From NCBI RefSeq assembly GCF_049965315.1, contig NZ_JBMFWL010000017.1, positions 1 to 37,839 on the forward strand: 37,839 nt of DNA, written 5' to 3'. A model generated the notes under the pieces. That model saw nothing but the letters and a program-made list of their open reading frames with translations. It was not told the DNA's origin and searched no databases. This document shows, piece by piece, positions 1 through 6,190 of the stretch (the stretch's first letter is position 1; each line of letters begins with the position of its first letter). This DNA is from Acidithiobacillus_B sp049965315. Lineage in GTDB: Bacteria; Pseudomonadota; Gammaproteobacteria; Acidithiobacillales; Acidithiobacillaceae. Both the position numbers and the translations under genes were made by a program.

Positions 1-219
1 CGCGCAAGGCCCAACAGCCCGCTTGACCCCCTCCCGGCCTACGGCCCGGCAGGGGGAATGCGCGGGCAAATGTTCAAGGAACTGGTCCACGAGGAGTTCG
101 GCGATGGCATCATGAGCGCGATCGACTTCAGGATGGACGTGACGCGTGAGCCAGACCCCAACGGGGATCGCGTGAAGATCGTCATGTCCGGCAAATTCCT
201 TCCCTACAAGAGCTATTGA
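1..219 (+). pseudogene. cynS: Cyanate hydratase (cyanase) C-terminal remnant
   Basis: Cyanase converts cyanate and bicarbonate to ammonia and CO2 in the cytoplasm. From about base 64 the frame reads GQMFKELVHEEFGDGIMSAI and continues to a C-terminus FLPYKSY, closely matching the last 50 or so residues of cyanases, including the GDGIxSAI segment that carries the catalytic Ser. Upstream in the same frame, where the family has the YRFYE segment with the catalytic Arg and Glu, the translation is unrelated (PLDPLPAYGPAGGM) and coincides with a strong inverted repeat. The gene therefore looks truncated or rearranged at about base 60 rather than merely cut by the window edge. Only 60 bases of upstream sequence are visible, so a complete copy further left cannot be excluded. 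A short in-frame ATG at 70 could not yield an active enzyme. Confidence 0.75.
27..56. repeat. Inverted repeat at the cyanase break point
   Basis: Two 11-base arms (27-37 and 46-56) pair with a single mismatch around an 8-base loop. The arms are CCCCCTCCCGG and CCGGCAGGGGG. The element sits exactly where the cyanase homology stops, so it may be an inserted REP-like element or the scar of a rearrangement. There is no T-run after it, so it is not a standard terminator. Confidence 0.5.
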
Positions 220-329
220 GGAGCCGTCCCGGTCCCTGAATCCAGCTTGGTTAGACTCATCGACACCTTTGTATATAGGCCTGCCCGTGGTTACCGGGGG
301 TTTATGGCGCGATGAACCCCTCCCCCATG

Positions 330-770
330 TCAACGCCAGTAAGGGGCCACCAGCAGGGCTTCGGGTACGAGGGCGTGGATGGCGGCGGGGAGTTCCAGGC
401 ACAGGCCCAGGCGGGGGCGGATACTCACCCAGAGGAGATTGGTGCGCAGATTCAGTTCGGCAAAGACCACCGACGACTGATAACTGAGCAGGACGCGGTT
501 GATGCGCGCGAGCACATCGCGTTGCTGCTCCGAGCTGCGCTGCTTCAGTCGTGGGACAAGCATCATGAAATCCGCCAGGGGGGCGCCATTTTCGTCGCGG
601 GTGGGCACCCGCTGCCAGAGGGGGCCGGCGGGCTCCAGGGGAGAGGGGTCCGTACCAGCCAGACCCTTGGCCAGATGCACCGGGAGCATGGGATCTCCGG
701 AATCTTTACGCGAGGGGAAACCCAGTGTGCGCTCGAAAGCGGAGGCCCACAAGGGACGTGCCAGGGCCAA
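330..770 (-). CDS. Hypothetical protein downstream of ppa
   Basis: I do not recognise a family. The 146-residue product starts at a TTG, the only usual start codon I find in this frame, because the open frame runs back to the ppa stop codon without an ATG or GTG. The C-terminal half, with segments such as LNLRTNLLWVSIRPRLGLC and LPAAIHALVPEALLVAP, looks like a folded hydrophobic domain, not a random reading. No signal peptide, clear membrane segment or catalytic motif is visible. It lies about 70 bases downstream of ppa on the same strand and may be the last gene of the comEC-to-ppa cluster. No good ribosome binding site precedes the TTG, so the true start or a small frameshift upstream remains uncertain. 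Confidence 0.45.
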   Translation of the reverse strand: MALARPLWASAFERTLGFPSRKDSGDPMLPVHLAKGLAGTDPSPLEPAGPLWQRVPTRDENGAPLADFMMLVPRLKQRSSEQQRDVLARINRVLLSYQSSVVFAELNLRTNLLWVSIRPRLGLCLELPAAIHALVPEALLVAPYWR

Positions 771-842
771 ACGGCGGGATGGATAAAGTAAGGGGCGGAT
801 CCATCTTGCCCGCCCCGAGGGACAGCCGGTGCCGGGCAGGCC

Positions 843-1364
843 TCAAACGGCCCGCGCGGCGTCCTTGCTGATGATGGCACGGGCATGTTCGGCGCTTTCC
901 CAGCCCGTGACCTTGACCCACTTGCCCGGCTCCAGGTCCTTATAGTGCTCGAAAAAGTGGCGGATCTGGTCGCGCAGGGACGCGGGCAGGTCCGTTACTT
1001 CCTGCACCCCCTCATAACCCGCCGCGAGCTTGACCTGGGGCACGGCTACGATCTTGGCATCGACACCGCTTTCGTCTTCCATGAGCAGCACACCTACGGG
1101 CCGGGCGCGAATGACACTGCCGGGCGCTACGGGCTGGGGCGACCAGACCAGGCAATCGGTGGGATCACCGTCATCGGAAAGCGTATTGGGGATGAAGCCA
1201 TAGTTCAGGGGATAGTGCATGGCCGTGAACAGGAAGCGATCCACGAAGACGGCCCCGGAGGCCTTGTCCACTTCGTACTTGATGGAGGAACCCTGGGGGA
1301 TTTCGATGACGACATTGATATCCTTGGGCAGGTCCTTGCCGGCGGGCAGTTTTTTCAGGTCCAT
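843..1364 (-). CDS. ppa: Inorganic pyrophosphatase
   Basis: This is the cytoplasmic family I pyrophosphatase, which hydrolyses PPi to two phosphates and pulls biosynthetic reactions forward. The product is 173 residues, typical for the bacterial hexameric enzyme. It begins MDLKKLPAGKDLPKDINVVI and contains the metal-binding signature region DDGDPTDCLV, the IEIPQGSSIKYEVDK segment and a C-terminal HYKDLEPGKWVKVTGW motif. The ATG at 1364 is preceded by AAGGAG at good spacing. The open frame continues further upstream, but that part is only the kdsB region read in another frame. The start overlaps the kdsB stop in a TAATG arrangement, so the two genes are translationally coupled. It is the penultimate gene of the envelope cluster. 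Confidence 0.96.
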   Translation of the reverse strand: MDLKKLPAGKDLPKDINVVIEIPQGSSIKYEVDKASGAVFVDRFLFTAMHYPLNYGFIPNTLSDDGDPTDCLVWSPQPVAPGSVIRARPVGVLLMEDESGVDAKIVAVPQVKLAAGYEGVQEVTDLPASLRDQIRHFFEHYKDLEPGKWVKVTGWESAEHARAIISKDAARAV

Positions 1365-2134
1365 TACATCTCCTTGGGTGATGATGAAAAATGGGCGCGC
1401 AGACGTTCGAGGTCGGCGGCGGTATCGACTCCCGCCGCGGGGGCGGCGCTGCCCCGATAGACGGCAATGCCCACCCCATGCTCCAGGGCGCGCAACTGCT
1501 CCAGGGATTCGCTGCGCTCCAGGGGGGTGGGGGCCCAGGCAGCGTAGGTCTGCAGGAAGGCGCTGCGATAGGCATAGAGCCCCAGATGCCGCCAATGGGC
1601 GCCCGGCAAGGGGGCATCACCATTCAGGGGGAACTGTTCCCGGTCCCAGGGGATGGGGGCGCGGGAAAAATAGAGCGCGCGGTCCTGGGCATCCATCACC
1701 ACCTTGACCACATGGGGGTTCGCCAGCTCCGACCAGGTCCGGATGGGTACGGCCGCCGTGGCCATGGGGCAATGGGGATGGTTCTCCAGGAGGGCGGCGG
1801 TGGCCGCCAGCAGCGCCGGATCCATGAGGGGTTCGTCGCCCTGGAGGTTGACGATGATGGCCTCGTCGGGGAGCGCCAGGAGCCTGGCCGCCTCGGCCAG
1901 CCGCTCGCTGCCGCAATGGTGGGAGGGATCGGTGGCGACCGCCTCGCCGCCGAATGCCTGCACACAAGCCATGACCTCCTCGTGATCGGTGGCCACCACC
2001 ACCCGCGCCGCGCCGCTCTCCAGTGCCCGCCGCCGTACCTGCTCGATCATGGGCAAGCCACCCACGTCCAGGAGCACCTTGCCCGGCAAGCGGGTGGAGG
2101 CCATGCGCGCGGGAATGAGGACGCAGAAGTTCAC
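1364..2134 (-). CDS. kdsB: 3-deoxy-manno-octulosonate cytidylyltransferase
   Basis: KdsB activates Kdo to CMP-Kdo with CTP, the donor for the first sugars of the LPS inner core, in the cytoplasm. The 256-residue product has the N-terminal nucleotide-binding signature IPARMASTRLPGK and the conserved NLQGDEPLMDPALL segment. Residues HVVKVVMDAQDRALYFSRAP and the C-terminal SLEQLRALEHG also match the family. It starts with GTG, overlapping the TGA of the preceding Trm112-like gene by four bases (GTGA), with GAGGG a few bases upstream. The next gene, ppa, overlaps its stop by one base. The order lpxK, Trm112-like, kdsB matches the E. coli lpxK-ycaR-kdsB order. Confidence 0.96.
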   Translation of the reverse strand: MNFCVLIPARMASTRLPGKVLLDVGGLPMIEQVRRRALESGAARVVVATDHEEVMACVQAFGGEAVATDPSHHCGSERLAEAARLLALPDEAIIVNLQGDEPLMDPALLAATAALLENHPHCPMATAAVPIRTWSELANPHVVKVVMDAQDRALYFSRAPIPWDREQFPLNGDAPLPGAHWRHLGLYAYRSAFLQTYAAWAPTPLERSESLEQLRALEHGVGIAVYRGSAAPAAGVDTAADLERLRAHFSSSPKEM

Positions 2135-2313
2135 GGCATCTTGCCCTCATAATGCTCGGCTTCATCCAGGAGCAGGACGGGGATGTCGTCGATGATGGGG
2201 AACTTCAAATGGCAACGTTCACAGCACAGCGCCTCCCGCTGGGCGCAGGGAAAGAGGGGGCCCTTGCACTGCGGACAGGCAATGAGATCCAGCAAACGGT
2301 GATCCACACTCAT
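2131..2313 (-). CDS. Trm112-like (YcaR family) zinc-ribbon protein
   Basis: This is a 60-residue protein of the Trm112/YcaR family, small zinc-ribbon proteins whose eukaryotic members activate methyltransferases; the bacterial role is not settled. It has the typical N-terminus LLDLIACPQCKGPL, cysteines at 13, 16, 30, 31 and 34, and the conserved FPIIDDIPVLL ending motif. I chose the ATG at 2313 because it is preceded by AAAGGAGGA at good spacing; an upstream extension would add unrelated residues overlapping lpxK. It sits 11 bases after the lpxK stop and overlaps kdsB by four bases, which places it in the lipid A/Kdo part of the cluster. Confidence 0.9.
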   Translation of the reverse strand: MSVDHRLLDLIACPQCKGPLFPCAQREALCCERCHLKFPIIDDIPVLLLDEAEHYEGKMP

Positions 2314-2324
2314 ACAGTCCTCCT

Positions 2325-3299
2325 TTACGGCAAGCGCTGCGCCAGCCAATCCCAAAAGGGCGTTTCCAGCTCGGCGCGAATGCGCAGGAACCAGTCATCC
2401 GGTCCGGCGATTGCCCGGCATTTTACCGCATCCTTGGCCGTCATGACGATGGGCCGGGGGTGATCGGCGAGATCCCTGGCGGAGAAGGGATGATGATCGG
2501 CAAAAAAATGACTATGCACCCGCGCCCCCAGGCTCGCCAGGAGGGCGGCAAAGCGTTCGGGGCGGGCGATTCCGCTCAGGGCGCTTACCGCCCTGTCCTG
2601 GAGGCTGGACAAGGGCTGGCGGATGGCGGGATCACGCACCAGGGCCAGGTCAACGGGCACGATGCGAAAGCGGAAACGCCGGGGAGTCTCCATGGCGCTC
2701 AGGGCTTCATCGGCCGCGGCGTCCACCAGCAAGGCGTCCGCCGCGGCCATGCCCGTAAGCGGTTCGCGCAGGGGACCCGCCGGCAGGCAGCGCCCATTGC
2801 CCAGGGGCCGTGCGCCGGAAAAGACCAGGAGCTGCACCCGGGCCTGCAGGGCCAAATGCTGGAAGCCGTCGTCCAGTACGGCCACTGTGGCCCCACCTGC
2901 GGCGGCAGCGGCAATGCCCGGCAGACGGCGGGGGCTGAGATAGACGGGCGCCACCTGGCGCAGGAGCAGGGGCTCGTCGCCAGCGCGCCGGGGCGGGTCG
3001 CCGGGCTGCACGGCGTAGGGATGATGGGGAGGATGGGCGCCATAGCCGCGACTGACGATGGCGGGTCGCCAGCCGCGCGCCGCCAATTCAGCGGCGATGG
3101 CCATGACCAACGGGGTCTTGCCGCTGCCGCCCACGGGGAGGTTGCCCACCACAATGCTGGGGAGAACGGCCGGGCGGCCATGGGCATGGCGGCGTCGCCA
3201 GCCGGCCAGGGCGCAGGTAATGGCCCCCAGGGGACGCAAAGCCGTGGCCAGGGGGCCGCCGTCCCGCCACTGCCGTTCCAGGAGGGCGGCCCCCTTCAC
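2325..3299 (-). CDS. lpxK: Tetraacyldisaccharide 4'-kinase (lipid A)
   Basis: LpxK phosphorylates the 4' position of the lipid A disaccharide at the inner membrane, using ATP. The 324-residue product has the diagnostic modified Walker A motif VVGNLPVGGSGKTPLV, followed by IVSRGYG, DEPLLLR, VLDDGFQHLAL and LPAGPLREP segments. A C-terminal TAKDAVKCR matches the family. The N-terminus LLERQWRDGG probably contributes the single membrane anchor region. Translation starts at a GTG whose last two bases form the stop of the upstream WaaA-like gene (GTGA overlap). The neighbours DUF374, WaaA-like and kdsB are all tied to LPS assembly. Confidence 0.96.
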   Translation of the reverse strand: MKGAALLERQWRDGGPLATALRPLGAITCALAGWRRRHAHGRPAVLPSIVVGNLPVGGSGKTPLVMAIAAELAARGWRPAIVSRGYGAHPPHHPYAVQPGDPPRRAGDEPLLLRQVAPVYLSPRRLPGIAAAAAGGATVAVLDDGFQHLALQARVQLLVFSGARPLGNGRCLPAGPLREPLTGMAAADALLVDAAADEALSAMETPRRFRFRIVPVDLALVRDPAIRQPLSSLQDRAVSALSGIARPERFAALLASLGARVHSHFFADHHPFSARDLADHPRPIVMTAKDAVKCRAIAGPDDWFLRIRAELETPFWDWLAQRLP

Positions 3300-4441
3300 C
3301 AGGCAAAGACCCGTTCCAGGAAGGCGGGCAGGCGCTCGCCGGCGCGCCGCCGCTCGGCCCAGAAGGCCCGCCGGGCGGCGTCGCCCTGTTCACGGGCGGC
3401 CATGGGGTCGCCCAGCAGACCCTGCCAGCGCGCCAGGACGGCGCCCGGCGCAGTCAGGATAGGCACGAGTTCGGGGCCCATGGCCTCGGGCCGGGGCAGC
3501 CGCGATAAGGGCGCGGCGCTGAGGGGGCGGCCGCCGGCGAAGGCCTGCCAGATATCGCCCGTACTTGCCGCCTCCAGGTGTACGCCTTGGGCGGCTACCG
3601 CCAGGGCCGGGTGCCAGCGTCCTTCGTCTACCCAGAGGGCGCTGCCCGGGGCCAAAGGCGTGCGCGCCCAGCGGGACATCCGCTCCAGCCCCGCCGGCGC
3701 CACACCCTGCCCGCTGAGAAACAGGAGGCCGCTGCGGCGCAGGGGGCTGCCCTGCCAGGCCTGGATCCAGCGTCCTGCCGACGCGGCCGATACCCCGGCC
3801 ACCCACCAGAGCTGCCAGTCATCACCGCCGCAGGCCAGAGCGCGAAAGTTGGGTTCCACCTGGGCCACGGTGATGAGGGTGGAAAAATCCACGGGGTCCT
3901 CGATGCGCGCGGCCGGCAGCAGGGAGCGCCAAGCCTCGGCCTGCTCGACGTTGCGGGGATAGACAGCCTCCACCGGCGGCAGGGGTCCCAGGCCCGGCCC
4001 CGTGCCCAGCAGGACGGCGGGTATGGCGCGCTGCGTCAGGGCCGCCGCCAGATGCCGCCGCGGCGGGGCTCCCAGCGCCAGATAGCGCAGGGGGGTCAGG
4101 CGCTCCAGGGCACGCGCCACGGCCTGCGGGTGATCACAGGGGCCAAACCCGTAGCCCAGGCCGGGAACGCCGTCCATCTGCTCCAGGAGATCGGGATGCT
4201 CGGCCTCGAAGGTGAGCACCACGCGCAGGTCCAGACGCTTTTCCCGGATCGCCTTGGCCAGATCCGCCGCCAGCCGCAGGTCGTCGAAGTCCGCAAAGCC
4301 CTGCATCCAGATGGCCGGGCCCCGGCCCGCGGGGGGCTTGATCCAGCCCCAGCGGGCGTTGGCCTGGCCGCGCCGCTGCTGCCGCCAATCCCGCCAACTG
4401 GCCCAGCGGGCCCTGAGCATCCCTGCGCCGTAATAGCTCAT
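3296..4441 (-). CDS. Divergent WaaA-like (GT30) Kdo-transferase family protein
   Basis: The 381-residue product occupies the slot between the DUF374 acyltransferase and lpxK where many proteobacteria carry waaA, the Kdo transferase acting on lipid A precursor at the inner membrane. The N-terminal architecture resembles WaaA (AIWMQGFADFDDLRLAADLA, then VVLTFEAEHPDLLEQM). However, the canonical Gly-Glu of the acceptor-site motif reads FADFDD, and the usual ETELWPN segment reads GAPPRRHL. The C-terminal nucleotide-sugar region is also weak (GDIWQAFAGGRPL). The call rests on context and overall pattern. It may be a distinct glycosyltransferase or an inactive relative. The ATG at 4441 overlaps the DUF374 stop (ATGA). 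The open frame extends 57 codons further upstream, but that part is DUF374 read in another frame. Confidence 0.55.
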   Translation of the reverse strand: MSYYGAGMLRARWASWRDWRQQRRGQANARWGWIKPPAGRGPAIWMQGFADFDDLRLAADLAKAIREKRLDLRVVLTFEAEHPDLLEQMDGVPGLGYGFGPCDHPQAVARALERLTPLRYLALGAPPRRHLAAALTQRAIPAVLLGTGPGLGPLPPVEAVYPRNVEQAEAWRSLLPAARIEDPVDFSTLITVAQVEPNFRALACGGDDWQLWWVAGVSAASAGRWIQAWQGSPLRRSGLLFLSGQGVAPAGLERMSRWARTPLAPGSALWVDEGRWHPALAVAAQGVHLEAASTGDIWQAFAGGRPLSAAPLSRLPRPEAMGPELVPILTAPGAVLARWQGLLGDPMAAREQGDAARRAFWAERRRAGERLPAFLERVFAW

Positions 4442-5103
4442 TTTCGCTCCATAAGGGCGTCGGCCCGTGCGCTTTGGGCGCGCATCCGCGCCTCCAATTG
4501 CTGCCGCAACTGCTCCACGGCGGCGGCGTCGGTCTCCCGCGCCACCCAGAGGGGTTCTCCCCAGAGGATCACCCCACGTGCCCCGGGAAAGGGTTGCACA
4601 AAACCATCCCAACTGGAGAAACGCCAGGCCGGACGGGCCGCAAAGGTTACCGGCACGATGGGCAGACCGGAGAGCCGCGCCAGTTCCACCACCCCCTCCT
4701 GCACGGCCTCCCGGGGACCGCGGGGACCGTCAGGGGTAATGGCGAGGTCGCTGCCCGCGCGGGCCGCCCGCAACATGCCGCGCGCCCCCTTGACGGCGCC
4801 ACGCCGGGTGGAGCCGCGCACGGCGCCGTAGCCCCAGTGGGCCATGGCGGCGGCGATGAATTCGCCATCCCGGTGCTCGCTGATGAGGATCTGTACCCGC
4901 CGTCCGCCGATCCGCCGGTAGGCATAGGGGATCATCGCCAGGCGCCCATGCCAGAAGGCGAGGAGGATGGGCTGTCCCTGGGCCAGCAGGCGGCGTACCG
5001 GCGCCTCTCCTTCCACCCGCCAGCGCATGGTCCGGGCGGTGAACTGCAGGACCCCGGCCGCCAGGCGCGCCAGCCGCTGCAGGCGTTGCCCTTCCAGTCG
5101 CAT
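4438..5103 (-). CDS. DUF374 lysophospholipid-acyltransferase-family protein
   Basis: This 221-residue protein belongs to the DUF374 branch of the LPLAT/AGPAT acyltransferases, often found beside waaA and presumed to acylate a lipid at the cytoplasmic face of the inner membrane. Visible family features are LLAFWHGRLAMIPY near residue 50, ILISEHRDGEFIAAAM, the HWGYGAVRGSTRRGA segment and ITPDGPRGPR, which forms part of the acyl-acceptor site. The exact substrate is unknown. It starts three bases after the exbD stop and its own stop overlaps the next start (ATGA), so it is translated as part of the exbBD-to-ppa chain. Confidence 0.88.
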   Translation of the reverse strand: MRLEGQRLQRLARLAAGVLQFTARTMRWRVEGEAPVRRLLAQGQPILLAFWHGRLAMIPYAYRRIGGRRVQILISEHRDGEFIAAAMAHWGYGAVRGSTRRGAVKGARGMLRAARAGSDLAITPDGPRGPREAVQEGVVELARLSGLPIVPVTFAARPAWRFSSWDGFVQPFPGARGVILWGEPLWVARETDAAAVEQLRQQLEARMRAQSARADALMERK

Positions 5104-5106
5104 GGG

Positions 5107-5511
5107 CTAATGGCTGCTGAGGGTGGCGAAGCTGATCCGGTTCAGACCCGCCGCCTGGGCAGCATCCAGCACATCGATGACATATTGCTGGGTCGCATTC
5201 TTGTCGGCCCGCAATACGATCACGCGCTGGGGATCCCGGGCCGCCATGGCCTTCAGACGTCCCGCCAGATCGCCCATGGGGATCGCCTGGCCGCCGATGG
5301 AGACCTGGCCCGCGGCATTGAGGTCGATGGTAATGGGGGTTTTGGGCTCACCCGCAGGGGCCTGATCCGCCTTGGGCAGTTCCATGGACAGGTGCGACTG
5401 ATGCACAAAGCTCGTGGTCACCATGAAAAAAAGCAGCAGCACGAGAACGATGTCCACCATGGAAATGACATTGATCTCCGGCTCCTCCATGCCGCGGCGG
5501 CGCAGGTTCAT
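5107..5511 (-). CDS. exbD: ExbD/TolR-family proton-channel subunit
   Basis: ExbD pairs with ExbB to use the proton motive force for energising TonB-type outer-membrane transport. The 134-residue product has a short cytoplasmic N-terminus (MNLRRRGMEEPEINV) and a single membrane segment about residues 15-35 with the essential Asp at position 20 in SMVDIVLVLLLFFMVT. A periplasmic domain ends in VIVLRADKNATQQYVIDVLD. ExbD and TolR cannot always be told apart by sequence; pairing with exbB and the absence of tolQAB genes favour ExbD. Its start overlaps the exbB stop (ATGA). Placement between comEC and lipid A genes resembles betaproteobacterial comEC-exbB-exbD-lpxK clusters. Confidence 0.92.
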   Translation of the reverse strand: MNLRRRGMEEPEINVISMVDIVLVLLLFFMVTTSFVHQSHLSMELPKADQAPAGEPKTPITIDLNAAGQVSIGGQAIPMGDLAGRLKAMAARDPQRVIVLRADKNATQQYVIDVLDAAQAAGLNRISFATLSSH

Positions 5512-6116
5512 TCCTGCCCTCCCGCCAGCAGGTTCACGACCTTCAGGGCCTCACGCTCCATCTCCAGGACCAGGCTATCGACCCGCCCGCGAAAATAGCG
5601 GTACATGATCAGACTGGGGATGGCGACGATGAGGCCGCTGGCGGTGGTGATCAGGGCCTCGGCAATGCCGCTGGCCAGGGCCTTGGGATCGCCAACGCCC
5701 ACCGAGCCGATGGCGGAAAAAGCCGACATGATGCCAAAGACCGTACCCAGCAGGCCCAGCAGCGGCGATACGCCGGCGATGCTGCCCAGAAAGTTCAGGT
5801 AACGGTCGAGGTGGGCCACTTCGTGACGGCCCGTTTCCTCCACCACCTCCTTGATGACATCCCGCGGCTGCCCGGCCTGCTGCAAGGCCGCCAGCATCAG
5901 TCGCGCCAGCGGCGTATCGTTTTCGTAGAGCAGCTTGACCGCCTGCTGCACCTTGCCCACCTCGACGAGATTGGTGACCTGGGCCGCCAGCGTCGCCGGG
6001 GCGATGCGCGAGCGCCGCAGCACCCAGAAGCGATTGCCGATGATGGCCAGGGTCAGCACCGCGGCAAAGATGATGATGGGCAAGACCCAGCCGCCCAATT
6101 GGAAGAGTTGCAGCAC
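5508..6116 (-). CDS. exbB: ExbB/TolQ-family proton-channel protein
   Basis: This inner-membrane protein forms the proton-driven motor with ExbD. The 202-residue product has three predicted membrane segments: about 7-33 (GGWVLPIIIFAAVLTLAIIG), about 103-128 (GSIAGVSPLLGLLGTVFGIM) and about 150-172 (ALITTASGLIVAIPSLIMY). The last two carry the MotA/TolQ/ExbB signature around LLGLLGTV and TTASGLIVAIP. Translation begins at GTG 6116, preceded by TAGGAGGT at good spacing. It lies 74 bases downstream of the comEC stop and overlaps exbD by four bases, so it may be transcribed with comEC or from a nearby promoter I could not identify. Confidence 0.93.
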   Translation of the reverse strand: MLQLFQLGGWVLPIIIFAAVLTLAIIGNRFWVLRRSRIAPATLAAQVTNLVEVGKVQQAVKLLYENDTPLARLMLAALQQAGQPRDVIKEVVEETGRHEVAHLDRYLNFLGSIAGVSPLLGLLGTVFGIMSAFSAIGSVGVGDPKALASGIAEALITTASGLIVAIPSLIMYRYFRGRVDSLVLEMEREALKVVNLLAGGQE

Positions 6117-6190
6117 GTTGACCTCCTATCTGCGCGCGAGTTGCAATATAACATAGGAAAAGCGGAATACAGCCTCTCCTTCACCCGGAT

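Noticed and set aside
706..921. A 71-codon minus-strand frame with an internal ATG at 806 just after ppa, as an alternative to the hypothetical gene
   Set aside because: It ends within 100 bases of that ATG and mostly overlaps ppa; the neighbouring frame (330-770) has the more protein-like sequence. A frameshift between the two cannot be excluded.
1365..1595. N-terminal extension of the ppa reading frame
   Set aside because: It is kdsB sequence read in another frame. The internal ATG at 1364 has a ribosome site and the correct family length.
4442..4612. N-terminal extension of the WaaA-like frame (57 codons)
   Set aside because: It overlaps the DUF374 gene in a different frame and the residues are Arg/Gly noise; the ATG at 4441 overlaps the DUF374 stop as is usual in this operon.
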